Source: Psychrobacter sp.
GTDB taxonomy: Bacteria; Pseudomonadota; Gammaproteobacteria; Pseudomonadales; Moraxellaceae
DNA: 28,039 bases
Direction of reading: 5' to 3'
Assembly (NCBI GenBank): GCA_029264635.1
Contig: JARIAA010000160.1
Coordinates: forward strand, 1-28,039
Shown here: positions 16,759 through 24,975 of the stretch, one piece after another
How the letters are laid out: each line of letters starts with the position of its first letter
Numbering within the stretch: the first letter of the stretch is position 1
Position numbers and translations under genes: made by a program
The notes under the pieces: model-generated
Database searches by the model: none
Seen by the model: the letters and a program-made list of their open reading frames with translations, nothing else
Told to the model about the DNA's origin: nothing

Positions 16759-16981
16759 GATTAATGATTATCTCGCGTTAATATTATGAAGGGGTCAAAG
16801 ACTCTATTGAGTTATAAATAAGGCTTACAACTTTAAAATAAAAGTAGCAAGGACATAAGCTATACACTTACTGAGATTTATCATATAACTATGCCAAGGT
16901 GTAGGCTATGCGCAGATAACTTGTATAATACCTTGCGTATCATTGCAACCCTCATAGATTGCTGACTATAAAAATATTGAG

Positions 16982-18277
16982 ATGTTTATGCCTCCTACTT
17001 TTCATGCGGATACACCGCTTGCCCAGCGTATGCGCCCCATCTCCCTTGACGCTATTATCGGTCAAGCTCACTTACTCGCAGAGGGCGCGCCATTACGGCG
17101 CTTGGTCGAGCAACATCATCTACCATCGATTATCTTACATGGTGAAGCAGGTATTGGTAAAACCACTATTGCCATGCTGCTAGCTGAAGCGGTTGGGCGA
17201 CCTTTTCATGCGCTCTCAGCGCTCAATACAGGCGTAAAGCAATTGCGTGAAGTATTGGATAGCAAGGATTCGTTAAGTTTTGAGTCGCCCGTAGTCTTTA
17301 TTGATGAGATCCATCGTTTTAACAAAGCACAACAAGATGCCTTATTGGGCGCAGTCGAATCCGGCGATATTACTTTGATTGGGGCGACGACCGAAAACCC
17401 CTCCTTTAGTGTCAATAACGCTTTACTATCACGTTGCCAAGTCTACCGCTTAGAACCTCTTAGTACCGAGCAGATTACCGCAGTATTAACGCGAGCAATT
17501 GCAGAAGATACGGTATTAAAATCGCTATCTATTGATTTGCAAGCACAGGATTTTATCAGTCAGCTAGCCCATGGCGACGCACGAAAAGCCTTGAATATAC
17601 TAGAGCTTGCAGTGCAAACTGCCGACTCAAAGCAGTCGCCCATTATCATCGATGATGAACGGGTCGGCCGAGTCGCTCAAACGGCATTAGTACGCTACGA
17701 CAAAGATGGTGAGCAGCATTATGATATTATCTCTGCCATGATAAAATCGGTACGCGGCTCGGACCCTGATGCCGCCTTATATTGGATGGCACGCATGCTA
17801 GTTGGTGGTGAACCTGCCGATTTTATTGCACGGCGCTTAGTGATTTTGGCCAGTGAAGATATTGGTAATGCCAACCCCAATGCCTTGTTATTGGCCGATG
17901 CGGCTTTACGTAGTGTCCAATCGATTGGCATGCCAGAGGCGCGTATTATCCTTGGGCAAGTGGTGGTCTATCTGGCCACTAGTGCCAAAAGTAATAGTAC
18001 TTATAACGCTATCAATACTGCCATAGCACTGGCTGAAAAAGATGCCTCCCCTGTTCCGTTGCATCTACGTAATGGGGTGAGCAAGCTCATGCGTGAACAA
18101 GGTTATGGAAAAGGCTACCATTATCCGCATAACTACCCCCATCATTATTATCCACAGACTTATCTGCCTGATCATTTAGTGGGAACGCGTTTTTATGAAT
18201 TTGCTGATAATCAGCGTGAACAGCACAGCCAAAAGTTTATGGAATGGCTTAAAAGCCAAGCGGCAAGCAACCAATAG
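16982..18277 (+). CDS. rarA: Replication-associated recombination protein A (AAA+ ATPase)
   Basis: RarA/MgsA, the bacterial relative of yeast Mgs1 and human WRNIP1, an AAA+ ATPase acting at stalled replication forks. The 431 residues show Walker A GEAGIGKT (54-61), Walker B VVFIDE (104-109) and the sensor GATTENPS (134-141). An Arg-rich SEDIGNANPNAL region and the C-terminal tetramerisation domain with HLRNGVSKLMREQGYGKGY follow. A second ATG at 16988 sits 6 nt after GAG and may be the true start, shortening the protein by two residues. It is divergent from the HExxH gene, with 223 bp between them. It ends 210 bp before ribB, which has its own promoter-like sequence. Confidence 0.95.
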   Translation: MFMPPTFHADTPLAQRMRPISLDAIIGQAHLLAEGAPLRRLVEQHHLPSIILHGEAGIGKTTIAMLLAEAVGRPFHALSALNTGVKQLREVLDSKDSLSFESPVVFIDEIHRFNKAQQDALLGAVESGDITLIGATTENPSFSVNNALLSRCQVYRLEPLSTEQITAVLTRAIAEDTVLKSLSIDLQAQDFISQLAHGDARKALNILELAVQTADSKQSPIIIDDERVGRVAQTALVRYDKDGEQHYDIISAMIKSVRGSDPDAALYWMARMLVGGEPADFIARRLVILASEDIGNANPNALLLADAALRSVQSIGMPEARIILGQVVVYLATSAKSNSTYNAINTAIALAEKDASPVPLHLRNGVSKLMREQGYGKGYHYPHNYPHHYYPQTYLPDHLVGTRFYEFADNQREQHSQKFMEWLKSQAASNQ

Positions 18278-18419
18278 ACACGCTGATAAAATTTAGAATA
18301 ACGCAGAACGTCATACCAAAAACCTTTAAAATAAGCCAAAAAAATAAGGTCAATGTAATAATGAAATTGGTTTTATTTATAGTTATTAAATAACGACAAC
18401 CACAGCCTTTTAGTCTATC

Positions 18420-18428
18420 TGCTACAAT
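18420..18428 (+). promoter_or_regulatory. Extended -10 promoter for ribB
   Basis: TGCTACAAT (18420-18428) is an extended -10 element (TGn plus TACAAT) about 60 bp before the ribB ATG. The -35 region is poor, as is usual for extended -10 promoters. No FMN riboswitch is recognisable in the short leader. Confidence 0.45.
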
Positions 18429-18487
18429 AGATGGATGAAATTTTGTACCCATGCCTATCTATAAATAATAAAACATTGAGACTTCTT

Positions 18488-19600
18488 ATGAATTTAAATA
18501 CGATTCCTGAAATTATCGAAGACATCCGTGCTGGTAAAATGGTCATTTTAATGGATGACGAAGATCGCGAAAACGAAGGTGATATCATTATGGCGGCTAC
18601 TCATGTCCGCCCTGAGGACATCAACTTCATGATTACTCACGCCCGTGGCCTCGTTTGTCTGACTTTATCAGAAGCGCGCTGCCAGCAGTTGGCATTACCG
18701 CTTATGTCGGATCGTAATGAGGCAAAATTTAGTACTAACTTTACGGTTTCTATTGAGGCAGCTAAAGGCGTGACGACGGGCATCTCTGCCGCAGATCGTG
18801 CCCGTACCATACAAGCAGCCGTGTCGTCATCAGCAAAGCCAGAAGACATCGTCCAACCTGGACATATCTTTCCGATCATGGCGCAAAATGGCGGCGTATT
18901 GCACCGCGCTGGACACACCGAAGCTGGCTGTGATTTAGCGCGCTTAGCAGGCCTTGAGCCTGCAGCTGTCATTGTAGAGATTATTAATGCTGATGGTACG
19001 ATGGCGCGCCGTGATGATCTTGAGATATTTGCTCAAGAACATAACCTTAAAATCGGCACTATTGCAGATTTAATTAATTACCGTATCGCTAACGAGCAAA
19101 CGGTAGAAGAGATTGAGACGCGTCCGTTTGAGACCGAACATGGTACGTTTACTTTGCATCGTTTCCGCGAGTTTGGCGCTGATGAAACTCATCTAGCGCT
19201 GGTAAAAGGGGACGTTAGCAAAGGCGTCAGTACGGTACGTGTCCATGGCTTTCACCCGCTGCGAGATTTATTTGCCGCTAGAAATGACACTACGGGACGC
19301 AGCGGTTGGAGTATACAGTCTGCTTTAGAAGAAATTAGTGCATCAGAGCGCGGGGTATTGGTCTGGATTGGTAGCCATCAACCAGTTGACTTAGGAGATG
19401 CGTTAGACAAAGCCTCTGCCAATCAGTCGCTCTCTACCATCGCTCAGCAGCCCTATCGCAGTATCGGGGTTGGTGCACAGATTTTACGTCACCTAGGTGT
19501 GCGTGATATGCGCCTTTTATCATCACCGATGAAGTTCTATGCGTTATCAGGGTTTGAATTAAACGTGATTGATTTTGTTCATGCTCCAAAGCAAGACTAA
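18488..19600 (+). CDS. ribB: 3,4-dihydroxy-2-butanone-4-phosphate synthase with degenerate GTP cyclohydrolase II domain (RibBX type)
   Basis: Makes the four-carbon riboflavin precursor from ribulose 5-phosphate. The ATG at 18488 gives 370 residues; a longer reading from 18431 adds 19 codons that overlap the presumed transcription start. The N-terminal domain (about 1-203) has the acidic loop DDEDRENEGD (23-32), RGLVCLTLS and HTEAGCDL (143-150). The C-terminal domain (about 204-370) is folded like GTP cyclohydrolase II, with VRVHGFHPLRDLFAARND and a late GVGAQILRHLGVRDMRLL. It has no cysteine at all, so the three zinc ligands are gone, and the catalytic RQEGR-like segment is missing. Such RibBX forms are known in Proteobacteria. 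A separate ribA is expected elsewhere. Confidence 0.93.
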   Translation: MNLNTIPEIIEDIRAGKMVILMDDEDRENEGDIIMAATHVRPEDINFMITHARGLVCLTLSEARCQQLALPLMSDRNEAKFSTNFTVSIEAAKGVTTGISAADRARTIQAAVSSSAKPEDIVQPGHIFPIMAQNGGVLHRAGHTEAGCDLARLAGLEPAAVIVEIINADGTMARRDDLEIFAQEHNLKIGTIADLINYRIANEQTVEEIETRPFETEHGTFTLHRFREFGADETHLALVKGDVSKGVSTVRVHGFHPLRDLFAARNDTTGRSGWSIQSALEEISASERGVLVWIGSHQPVDLGDALDKASANQSLSTIAQQPYRSIGVGAQILRHLGVRDMRLLSSPMKFYALSGFELNVIDFVHAPKQD

Positions 19601-19644
19601 GGCTATTAAATAACTTAAACTAAATGGTTAAACCTATTGTAATT

Positions 19645-19713
19645 AGTATTCAAAAAATTACTTAAGATGAATACTCAAAAAAGGCACACTAATCTGATTA
19701 GCGTGCCTTTTTA
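19645..19713. terminator. Tandem hairpins and bidirectional terminator after ribB
   Basis: An 8-bp inverted repeat (19645-19652 and 19668-19675) is followed by a 16-bp stem (19678-19693 and 19697-19712, loop CTG) with A and T tracts on both sides. One pair is an A-C mismatch on plus but a G-U wobble on minus. It separates convergent ribB and the thioesterase gene and fits the minus-strand gene slightly better. Confidence 0.85.
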
Positions 19714-19759
19714 TTAGTTATCCGTGTCACCGTTTAGCTATAAACTACGATGATGTAAG

Positions 19760-20251
19760 CTATAACTCAGGGGTGTGACCGACCTTTTGTTCAAGGCTTA
19801 GCACGCGCTCGCGCTCCTCATCTGTCCAAGGCATTTTGGTTTCGCCATCGCGTTGCAACCTAACTACTACCGCTTCAGCAGTAGCGACGATCGCTTGCTG
19901 CGCGCAACTATAATAGCTATATTCCATGACGATACTGGTCGTACCTAGGCGCTGACAGCGTACGCCTAACAACAAGGTGTCAGGATAAACGACTGGACGT
20001 AAATACTGACAGCTAGACTGAGCCAACACAGTGACCATACTGCCATCGAACATACTTAGCGTCTGTAAATAAGCAATCCGCGCTGACTCCGCATAACGAT
20101 AAAACACCACGTTATTTAAGTGATTAAAAGCGTCCATCTCACCCCATTGTATCGGCTGGGTATGTATTACAGGATAATGAGACAGCGCTATAGGGCAGCG
20201 CTCAACGGGCATGTTGGCCGTTGCATTTGCTGGATGATTGGTATGGTTCAT
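19760..20251 (-). CDS. Acyl-CoA thioesterase, hotdog fold (4-hydroxybenzoyl-CoA thioesterase / YbgC-FadM type)
   Basis: A single hotdog domain of 163 residues, with about 28 extra N-terminal residues of low complexity. The signature QWGEMDAFNHLNNVVFYRY (35-53) places the catalytic Asp40 before HxNN, as in 4-hydroxybenzoyl-CoA thioesterases and FadM. Later strands include SCQYLRPVVYPDTLLLGV and VVVRL, typical of the fold. The substrate is probably an acyl-CoA but cannot be told from sequence. The ATG at 20249-20251 follows AAGGT. It lies 82 bp downstream of the HemX-like gene on the same strand and may be the last gene of the hemC-hemD-hemX run, with the tandem-hairpin terminator beyond it. 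Confidence 0.88.
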   Translation of the reverse strand: MNHTNHPANATANMPVERCPIALSHYPVIHTQPIQWGEMDAFNHLNNVVFYRYAESARIAYLQTLSMFDGSMVTVLAQSSCQYLRPVVYPDTLLLGVRCQRLGTTSIVMEYSYYSCAQQAIVATAEAVVVRLQRDGETKMPWTDEERERVLSLEQKVGHTPEL

Positions 20252-20333
20252 AGCTTACCTTAACTTTTCTAGGTTTAAAATATACTAGGCACCAAAAGAC
20301 GCCTTTAAACCGCTATCTAAGATTAGAGTTTTA

Positions 20334-21350
20334 TTAACGTTTAGGGTTATCTAATACCTGAATGGTCAACAAAGGCGTCGGTTTTGGAGCATCGGCAATC
20401 AGCTTATCCAGCCATGCGACCACCTCTTGGATATTGTTTGGGGATTCTATCGCCATTTCACTGTCTTGACGCTTGCTAGTTTGCTTAGCATCAGAGGATA
20501 GAAGCTGTGCTGCAGAATTAGCATTTTGAGGGCTTGAAGTGGTATTAATCAGTGGCTGTAACTGCTTACGGGCTTGGTTTAAATAGACGACTAGCTGATC
20601 TTGCTCACGCATGTTGCTTGCTTGAATCGCCAGATTCAACGTCATAATCACCTCATGAATCGTCAGTTGCTGGCGTGTCAGTGCTACACCATTGCCAATA
20701 GGTTTAGCGACAGGCGACCGCGCTGACCCATTGATATTATTAGAAGGTGACTCTGTATTAGAAAATGGCTCTGCATTAACAGTATTACGCTTACGCTCAT
20801 AGCTATGTAAAAAGTCTTGAATGTTTTGAATAGCCAAATTTTGCAACTGCCAAGCACTGGGCTGCGAGCTTTGCGCCTGCAGACGCGCAATATCTTTTGC
20901 TAAACTTTGTGCAATGACAATAGATAGGGCTGGTGCAATCTCGTTACTGTCTTGTGATAACTGCCATTGTAGGCCGCGAAGTAGATCAATAGAGGCTTTA
21001 TAATTATTATCAGCTAGTAACCTATCCGCCGCTTGCATTTGAATACGTAATAAATCTAACTGGTTTTGGGCTTGGCTAGTGACCGCCTGGCTAGGTTCTG
21101 GTAGGTTTTGTTGATTGATTGCAAATAGGCGATCATCCATCTCATTTAAACGACTGACAATGTGCTCGTTACTTTGCAAGCGTTCATTCACCTGATTTTG
21201 GAAGCGCTGCTGAGTGATATATAACCAAACCAAGGCGATCATAAGCAATAAGATGATCAGCCACTGCAAACATAATAATAAAATATTGGCTTGCATTCGC
21301 TGCTGACCAGCTGAGAGTGTATCAGATGAAGGCTTAGATTCGCTTGACAT
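20334..21350 (-). CDS. HemX-like membrane protein
   Basis: 338 residues with one strongly hydrophobic segment (about 22-46, ILLLCLQWLIILLLMIALVW), then a helical, Gln/Leu-rich domain facing the periplasm. The region TQQRFQNQVNERLQSNEHIV and the following 90 residues look like coiled coil, and a Ser/Asn-rich linker lies near 200-215. This layout, and its place directly after hemD, matches the HemX family of gammaproteobacterial hemCDX operons. Despite older annotation as uroporphyrinogen-III methyltransferase, no methyltransferase motif is visible. A role in organising heme synthesis at the membrane is inference. It lies 107 bp after hemD. Family assignment rests mainly on context and topology. 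Confidence 0.7.
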   Translation of the reverse strand: MSSESKPSSDTLSAGQQRMQANILLLCLQWLIILLLMIALVWLYITQQRFQNQVNERLQSNEHIVSRLNEMDDRLFAINQQNLPEPSQAVTSQAQNQLDLLRIQMQAADRLLADNNYKASIDLLRGLQWQLSQDSNEIAPALSIVIAQSLAKDIARLQAQSSQPSAWQLQNLAIQNIQDFLHSYERKRNTVNAEPFSNTESPSNNINGSARSPVAKPIGNGVALTRQQLTIHEVIMTLNLAIQASNMREQDQLVVYLNQARKQLQPLINTTSSPQNANSAAQLLSSDAKQTSKRQDSEMAIESPNNIQEVVAWLDKLIADAPKPTPLLTIQVLDNPKR

Positions 21351-21457
21351 AAGGCTGTACCGTAGTCGGTGAGTTTAATAGTATAGAAAATGATTCGTCG
21401 TTTCACTATTTAAAGCTTCATAAGCTTAAAGATTAATGAGCTTAGCACTTGACCAGC

Positions 21458-22384
21458 TCAAAGAGCGTCCTGCCTAATCGCCGCCACTATCGTCGTAGGA
21501 GACAAGTCTACCACTTCTCGATAGTCTAGCTGTTCAGCAGCCACCATCGCAGCCAAACGTTCACCCAAGACGATGTAATTAAAGTCAGACAACGTCAAAA
21601 AAGAAGGGTAATTTAAAGCAAAAGTGGCATCTGTCTGTGCCTCCTCTACCACACTTGACCAATGCTCGAATGCCGTACCACTACTAATAATGACAATGGG
21701 TTTAAGTGGCTGTGATCGATCAAGGTTTTGAAGCAAAAACTGCTGATGCCACTGCTGATAGTTCGTACTGGCATCAATCGGTAGCGTACGTTCATACCAA
21801 GCGATACTGTCAATATGTACGCCGCGTGCCTGTAGCGTATCAACCAATAATCGCCGCCCGCCAAGTCCGCGCCAGATGAGTAATTTGTCGCCTGCCTGCA
21901 GCTGTTCAATCTCAGGCATAGCGAGCATGCCCTCGTTATTAGCAACAATCGGTTGGCGTATCTGGCAATCAATCTGCAGGTTAGGGGCTTGCAAAACGGC
22001 AGCGGTCGCCGCGCCTACCGCAATCAAATGGCTGGGCGCTTTACTAACACTTAGCAGGTTTTTCGTCGACAGCTCATGCTTATCAGACACTTGCAGCTCC
22101 TCTGTAAGTGCTTGCCATACTGCCAGTCCTGAGGCCGCTGCCGTAGGACTAACGATTACCAATGCTTTATAATCCCCTGCCAGCCAGCGGCGCATGAGCC
22201 CAAGGTCTGTCGCGCTGACCGCACGAGGTTGCAGTGCCAACATCGGTATGTCAACCACACTCAGACCCGCTGCTTGCAAGTGCTCTGTTAATGGGGCTGC
22301 ACGCTCTAGCGGACGAGTATTGATGACGACAGTTGGTTGTACAGATGAATGATTAAAGGACTGAGACCACAATGCGCGAGACAT
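21458..22384 (-). CDS. hemD: Uroporphyrinogen-III synthase
   Basis: Closes and rearranges hydroxymethylbilane to uroporphyrinogen III, the branch point for heme, siroheme and B12. Starting at the ATG at 22382-22384 gives 308 residues; a TTG six codons upstream is less likely. The family is very divergent, but NTRPLERAAPLTEHLQAAGL at the N-terminus, IVSPTAAASGL, GAATAAVLQ, LLIWRGLGGRRLLVDTL and VVISSGTAFEHW-like segments in the two lobes are characteristic. At 308 residues it is longer than E. coli HemD (246), with insertions in the loops. It lies 153 bp after hemC on the same strand. Position between hemC and the HemX-like gene supports the call. Confidence 0.9.
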   Translation of the reverse strand: MSRALWSQSFNHSSVQPTVVINTRPLERAAPLTEHLQAAGLSVVDIPMLALQPRAVSATDLGLMRRWLAGDYKALVIVSPTAAASGLAVWQALTEELQVSDKHELSTKNLLSVSKAPSHLIAVGAATAAVLQAPNLQIDCQIRQPIVANNEGMLAMPEIEQLQAGDKLLIWRGLGGRRLLVDTLQARGVHIDSIAWYERTLPIDASTNYQQWHQQFLLQNLDRSQPLKPIVIISSGTAFEHWSSVVEEAQTDATFALNYPSFLTLSDFNYIVLGERLAAMVAAEQLDYREVVDLSPTTIVAAIRQDAL

Positions 22385-22537
22385 AAACCTACCACTGCTC
22401 AAAATTTACGTAATAAAATAAGACTAATACAGATGATATAAAGCACAAAAGCCTATCTGGCGTTGAGCGGTCAATGTTCTTACCATTTATATTAGCAGCA
22501 TAAGACACTTACTCAGCGTCAGCGTTTACATTAATAG

Positions 22538-23563
22538 CTACGTTTCAGGATGATAAATGGCGGACAAAATAGCGCCTGCGCCCTCAACAAGGAGCATCTT
22601 TGCGACATCGATTCCCAGTTGATTGGCTTGGGCTTCTTTTTGTGCTTGTGAGCCACTGAGCGCAATACGCTTTTCAGCTTTTAGCAGCTCGCTACCGTCT
22701 GCTTGCCCAACTCGGCCACGTAGCCATAAATGATCGCCATTATCATCATTATCATAATGGGTAGCGACTTCATTAGCGTTATCCGCCTGTAATACCGCAT
22801 AAGCAGCAATCGGAACTTGGCAGCCACCTTCTAAATGCCGATTGAGAGCACGCTCAGCAATCAGGCGAATGCGGGCCTTGTCGTCATTGAGCGGCGCCAG
22901 TAACGCCATGACATTTGCGTCATCTTCACGGCATTCAATCGCAAGTGCCCCTTGACCCACTGCTGGCAGGCAGGTATCAATGTCTAATTCACCGCGAATG
23001 CGCGCATCAAGCTCAATGCGCTGTAGACCACTGGTTGCTAAAATAATGGCATCGTAGTCGCCAGCATCAAGCTTACCTAAACGTGTACCAACGTTGCCAC
23101 GCAAAGTTTTGATTTGTAAATCTGGACGATAGGCTTTGATTTGGCATTGGCGACGCAAACTTGCCGTACCGACGATGGCGCCTTGTGGTAGCTCATCAAT
23201 ACTATTATAGGTATTAGAAACAAAAGCATCTGTCGGCGCCGCCCGTTTGCAGTAAACACCAAGCGTAAGGCCTTTGGGCAGCTGCATAGGGACATCTTTT
23301 AACGAGTGTACTGCAATATCTGCCTGCCCATCGTATAAGGCTTGCTCGAGCTCTTTCACAAATAAGCCTTTGCCGCCTATTTTTGCAAGTGGGGTGTCCA
23401 AAATCTTGTCACCTTTAGTAACGATTTTTAATAGATTAATAGTCATCTCTGGATACAGTTTGAGCAAACGATCGCGAATATGCTCAGCCTGCCATAAAGC
23501 AAGAGGGCTTTGGCGAGTGGCGATATTTAAGGTGTTCACAGCAGGTGTCTGCATAGTACTCAT
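22538..23563 (-). CDS. hemC: Hydroxymethylbilane synthase (porphobilinogen deaminase)
   Basis: Polymerises four porphobilinogens into hydroxymethylbilane using a dipyrromethane cofactor. From the ATG at 23561-23563, preceded by GAGG at 6-nt spacing, it is 341 residues; a TTG four codons upstream lies before the ribosome site. Visible are ATRQSPLALWQA at the N-terminus, catalytic Asp90 in VHSLKDVP, GTASLRRQCQI and TLRGNVGTRL for substrate binding, and the cofactor-bearing Cys248 in LEGGCQVPIAAYA. An insertion rich in Asp and Asn near residues 262-278 makes it longer than E. coli HemC (313). A terminator and a hyphenated palindrome lie between algR and hemC, so it likely has its own promoter. 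Confidence 0.97.
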   Translation of the reverse strand: MSTMQTPAVNTLNIATRQSPLALWQAEHIRDRLLKLYPEMTINLLKIVTKGDKILDTPLAKIGGKGLFVKELEQALYDGQADIAVHSLKDVPMQLPKGLTLGVYCKRAAPTDAFVSNTYNSIDELPQGAIVGTASLRRQCQIKAYRPDLQIKTLRGNVGTRLGKLDAGDYDAIILATSGLQRIELDARIRGELDIDTCLPAVGQGALAIECREDDANVMALLAPLNDDKARIRLIAERALNRHLEGGCQVPIAAYAVLQADNANEVATHYDNDDNGDHLWLRGRVGQADGSELLKAEKRIALSGSQAQKEAQANQLGIDVAKMLLVEGAGAILSAIYHPET

Positions 23564-23590
23564 GATAGGCCTCAAAATTATTAGTATGAC

Positions 23591-23605
23591 CGTGTTGTTA
23601 ACACG
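23591..23605. promoter_or_regulatory. Hyphenated palindrome upstream of hemC
   Basis: CGTGTT and AACACG (23591-23596 and 23600-23605) form a 6-bp inverted repeat with a 3-nt centre, 28 bp before the hemC start. It could be an operator or leader hairpin; no regulator is identified. Confidence 0.35.
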
Positions 23606-23656
23606 AGACTTGGCGCGTCAGTAAGGTTTTTGTGGGCTATCACCTTTTATCTGACA

Positions 23657-23692
23657 CAAAAAAATACCCCTATTTAAGCATAAATAAGGGTA
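23657..23692 (-). terminator. Intrinsic terminator after algR
   Basis: A 12-bp stem (23665-23676 and 23681-23692, loop AGCA) has one pair that is G-U on the minus strand. It is followed on that strand by seven T residues (23658-23664). It lies about 120 bp after the algR stop and before hemC. Confidence 0.8.
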
Positions 23693-23809
23693 CGATGATA
23701 TGGTCAAGATATTTTGGTTGTCACTCGTGACCTACTAAAGAAGCATTTTTAAGGTAAATGAGCAAAGCATGACTGTTTTTGGAATAAATACATAAAGATA
23801 GTCATATGC

Positions 23810-24547
23810 TTACATACTTTGGATTTTTTCTCGAAGTGCTGGCAGATGTCGACGACTAACGGCCAACGTCTCATCAAGCCCTTTAAAGCGGACTTGATAT
23901 TGCCCTGAATCTATCGTTTCTAGATAGTCTAAAAAGCTCAGATTGATAATCGCATTGCGATGGACCCGAAATAGGCGACTTTCAAACTCTTGCTCAAGCT
24001 CTTTTAGTGTCTCATCAATAAGTACCATGCCCTCTTTGTGACGGACTTTGACGTATTTTTGATCGGCTGTGAAATAATAGATATCTCTGAGCTTAATCAG
24101 CTCAACGCCGCGATGGGTGCGCGCTGCAATATGTTCGCGTACAGGCCGAGCCGTTGGATCTTCAAGTTTACGTATTTCATTTAACTGAGCTGCATTTAAG
24201 TTCTTAGCCTGACTCAAAGCTTCTAGCAATTCATCTTTGTTTGCAGGCTTTAACAAATAGCCGATGGCATTGGCTTTGAATGCTGCAATAGCATAATGAT
24301 CATAGGCGGTAACAAAAATGATAGCAGGCGGGTGTTCAAGCTCATTAAGCGCTTGGGCGCAGCGCACACCATCCATCTCTGGCATACGTATGTCGAGTAG
24401 TATCACATCTGGTTGCCGTATTTTGACCGCAGTGATGGCCTCAGCGCCAGTCGTGGCTTGCGCGACCACCTCATGTCCTGATTCTTGTACGATTCTGACC
24501 AAGCGCTCGCGAGCCAGTGGTTCATCGTCACAGACTACAATTCTCAT
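23810..24547 (-). CDS. algR: LytTR-family response regulator, AlgR
   Basis: Response regulator of 245 residues. The receiver domain (about 1-115) has the acidic pair Asp7-Asp8, phospho-acceptor Asp52 in LLDIRMPEMDG, Thr80 and Lys100 in GYLLKPANK. A LytTR DNA-binding domain follows (about 140-245), with YYFTADQKYVKVRH and FRVHRNAIINLSFLD. The ATG at 24545-24547 follows a strong GGGGAG site. In Pseudomonas, AlgR controls twitching motility, alginate and related surface traits with AlgZ, and algZ-algR-hemC-hemD gene order is conserved, which supports the symbol. It lies 428 bp downstream of algZ, unusually far for a two-component pair, so algR may also have its own promoter. Confidence 0.93.
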   Translation of the reverse strand: MRIVVCDDEPLARERLVRIVQESGHEVVAQATTGAEAITAVKIRQPDVILLDIRMPEMDGVRCAQALNELEHPPAIIFVTAYDHYAIAAFKANAIGYLLKPANKDELLEALSQAKNLNAAQLNEIRKLEDPTARPVREHIAARTHRGVELIKLRDIYYFTADQKYVKVRHKEGMVLIDETLKELEQEFESRLFRVHRNAIINLSFLDYLETIDSGQYQVRFKGLDETLAVSRRHLPALREKIQSM

Positions 24548-24975
24548 GTAAACTCCCCTCTTACAGCATAATAGACGATTTTCTAATTATTTTTAACATC
24601 ATATTTATATAAACTATTGTCGCATAGCCTCTATAAAAATGATTGTGTCATGACTCTATAATTAATTATTTGGTTACCGAGAATTCATATTAATATTACT
24701 TTAACCAAAGCTTAAAACCTACATAATTTCTAGTGAACGTCTGTTTTTTATATGTGGTTAACTGAAGAATAATCGTTTATGAGCTTTATACAAAATCTTG
24801 TTTTCGATTTTCTTGATCTTAAAGGCAAATGTGCAACATATGGGCTGATGATCAACATTATAAGAATATGACTATATATCTTAAATTGCAATAAATATGC
24901 CATATTTAACCAACGGTATAAATTTTTGAATGAAAGGCAAAGAGGAGAGACGTTTGAAGAATGCATCAAGATTTA
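24548..24975. other. Long spacer between algZ and algR
   Basis: 428 bp of A+T-rich DNA with no convincing gene; a 73-codon minus frame at 24748-24969 lacks protein character. A perfect 8-bp inverted repeat (24669-24676 and 24702-24709, loop 25 nt) lies about 120 bp before algR. No clear terminator follows algZ. A promoter for algR is possible but none stands out. Confidence 0.5.

Noticed and set aside
18278..18487. FMN riboswitch before ribB
   Set aside because: The conserved FMN-element segments are not visible, and the leader after the candidate promoter is only about 50 nt.
24748..24969. 73-codon minus-strand frame between algZ and algR
   Set aside because: No family resemblance and atypical composition; most likely chance.
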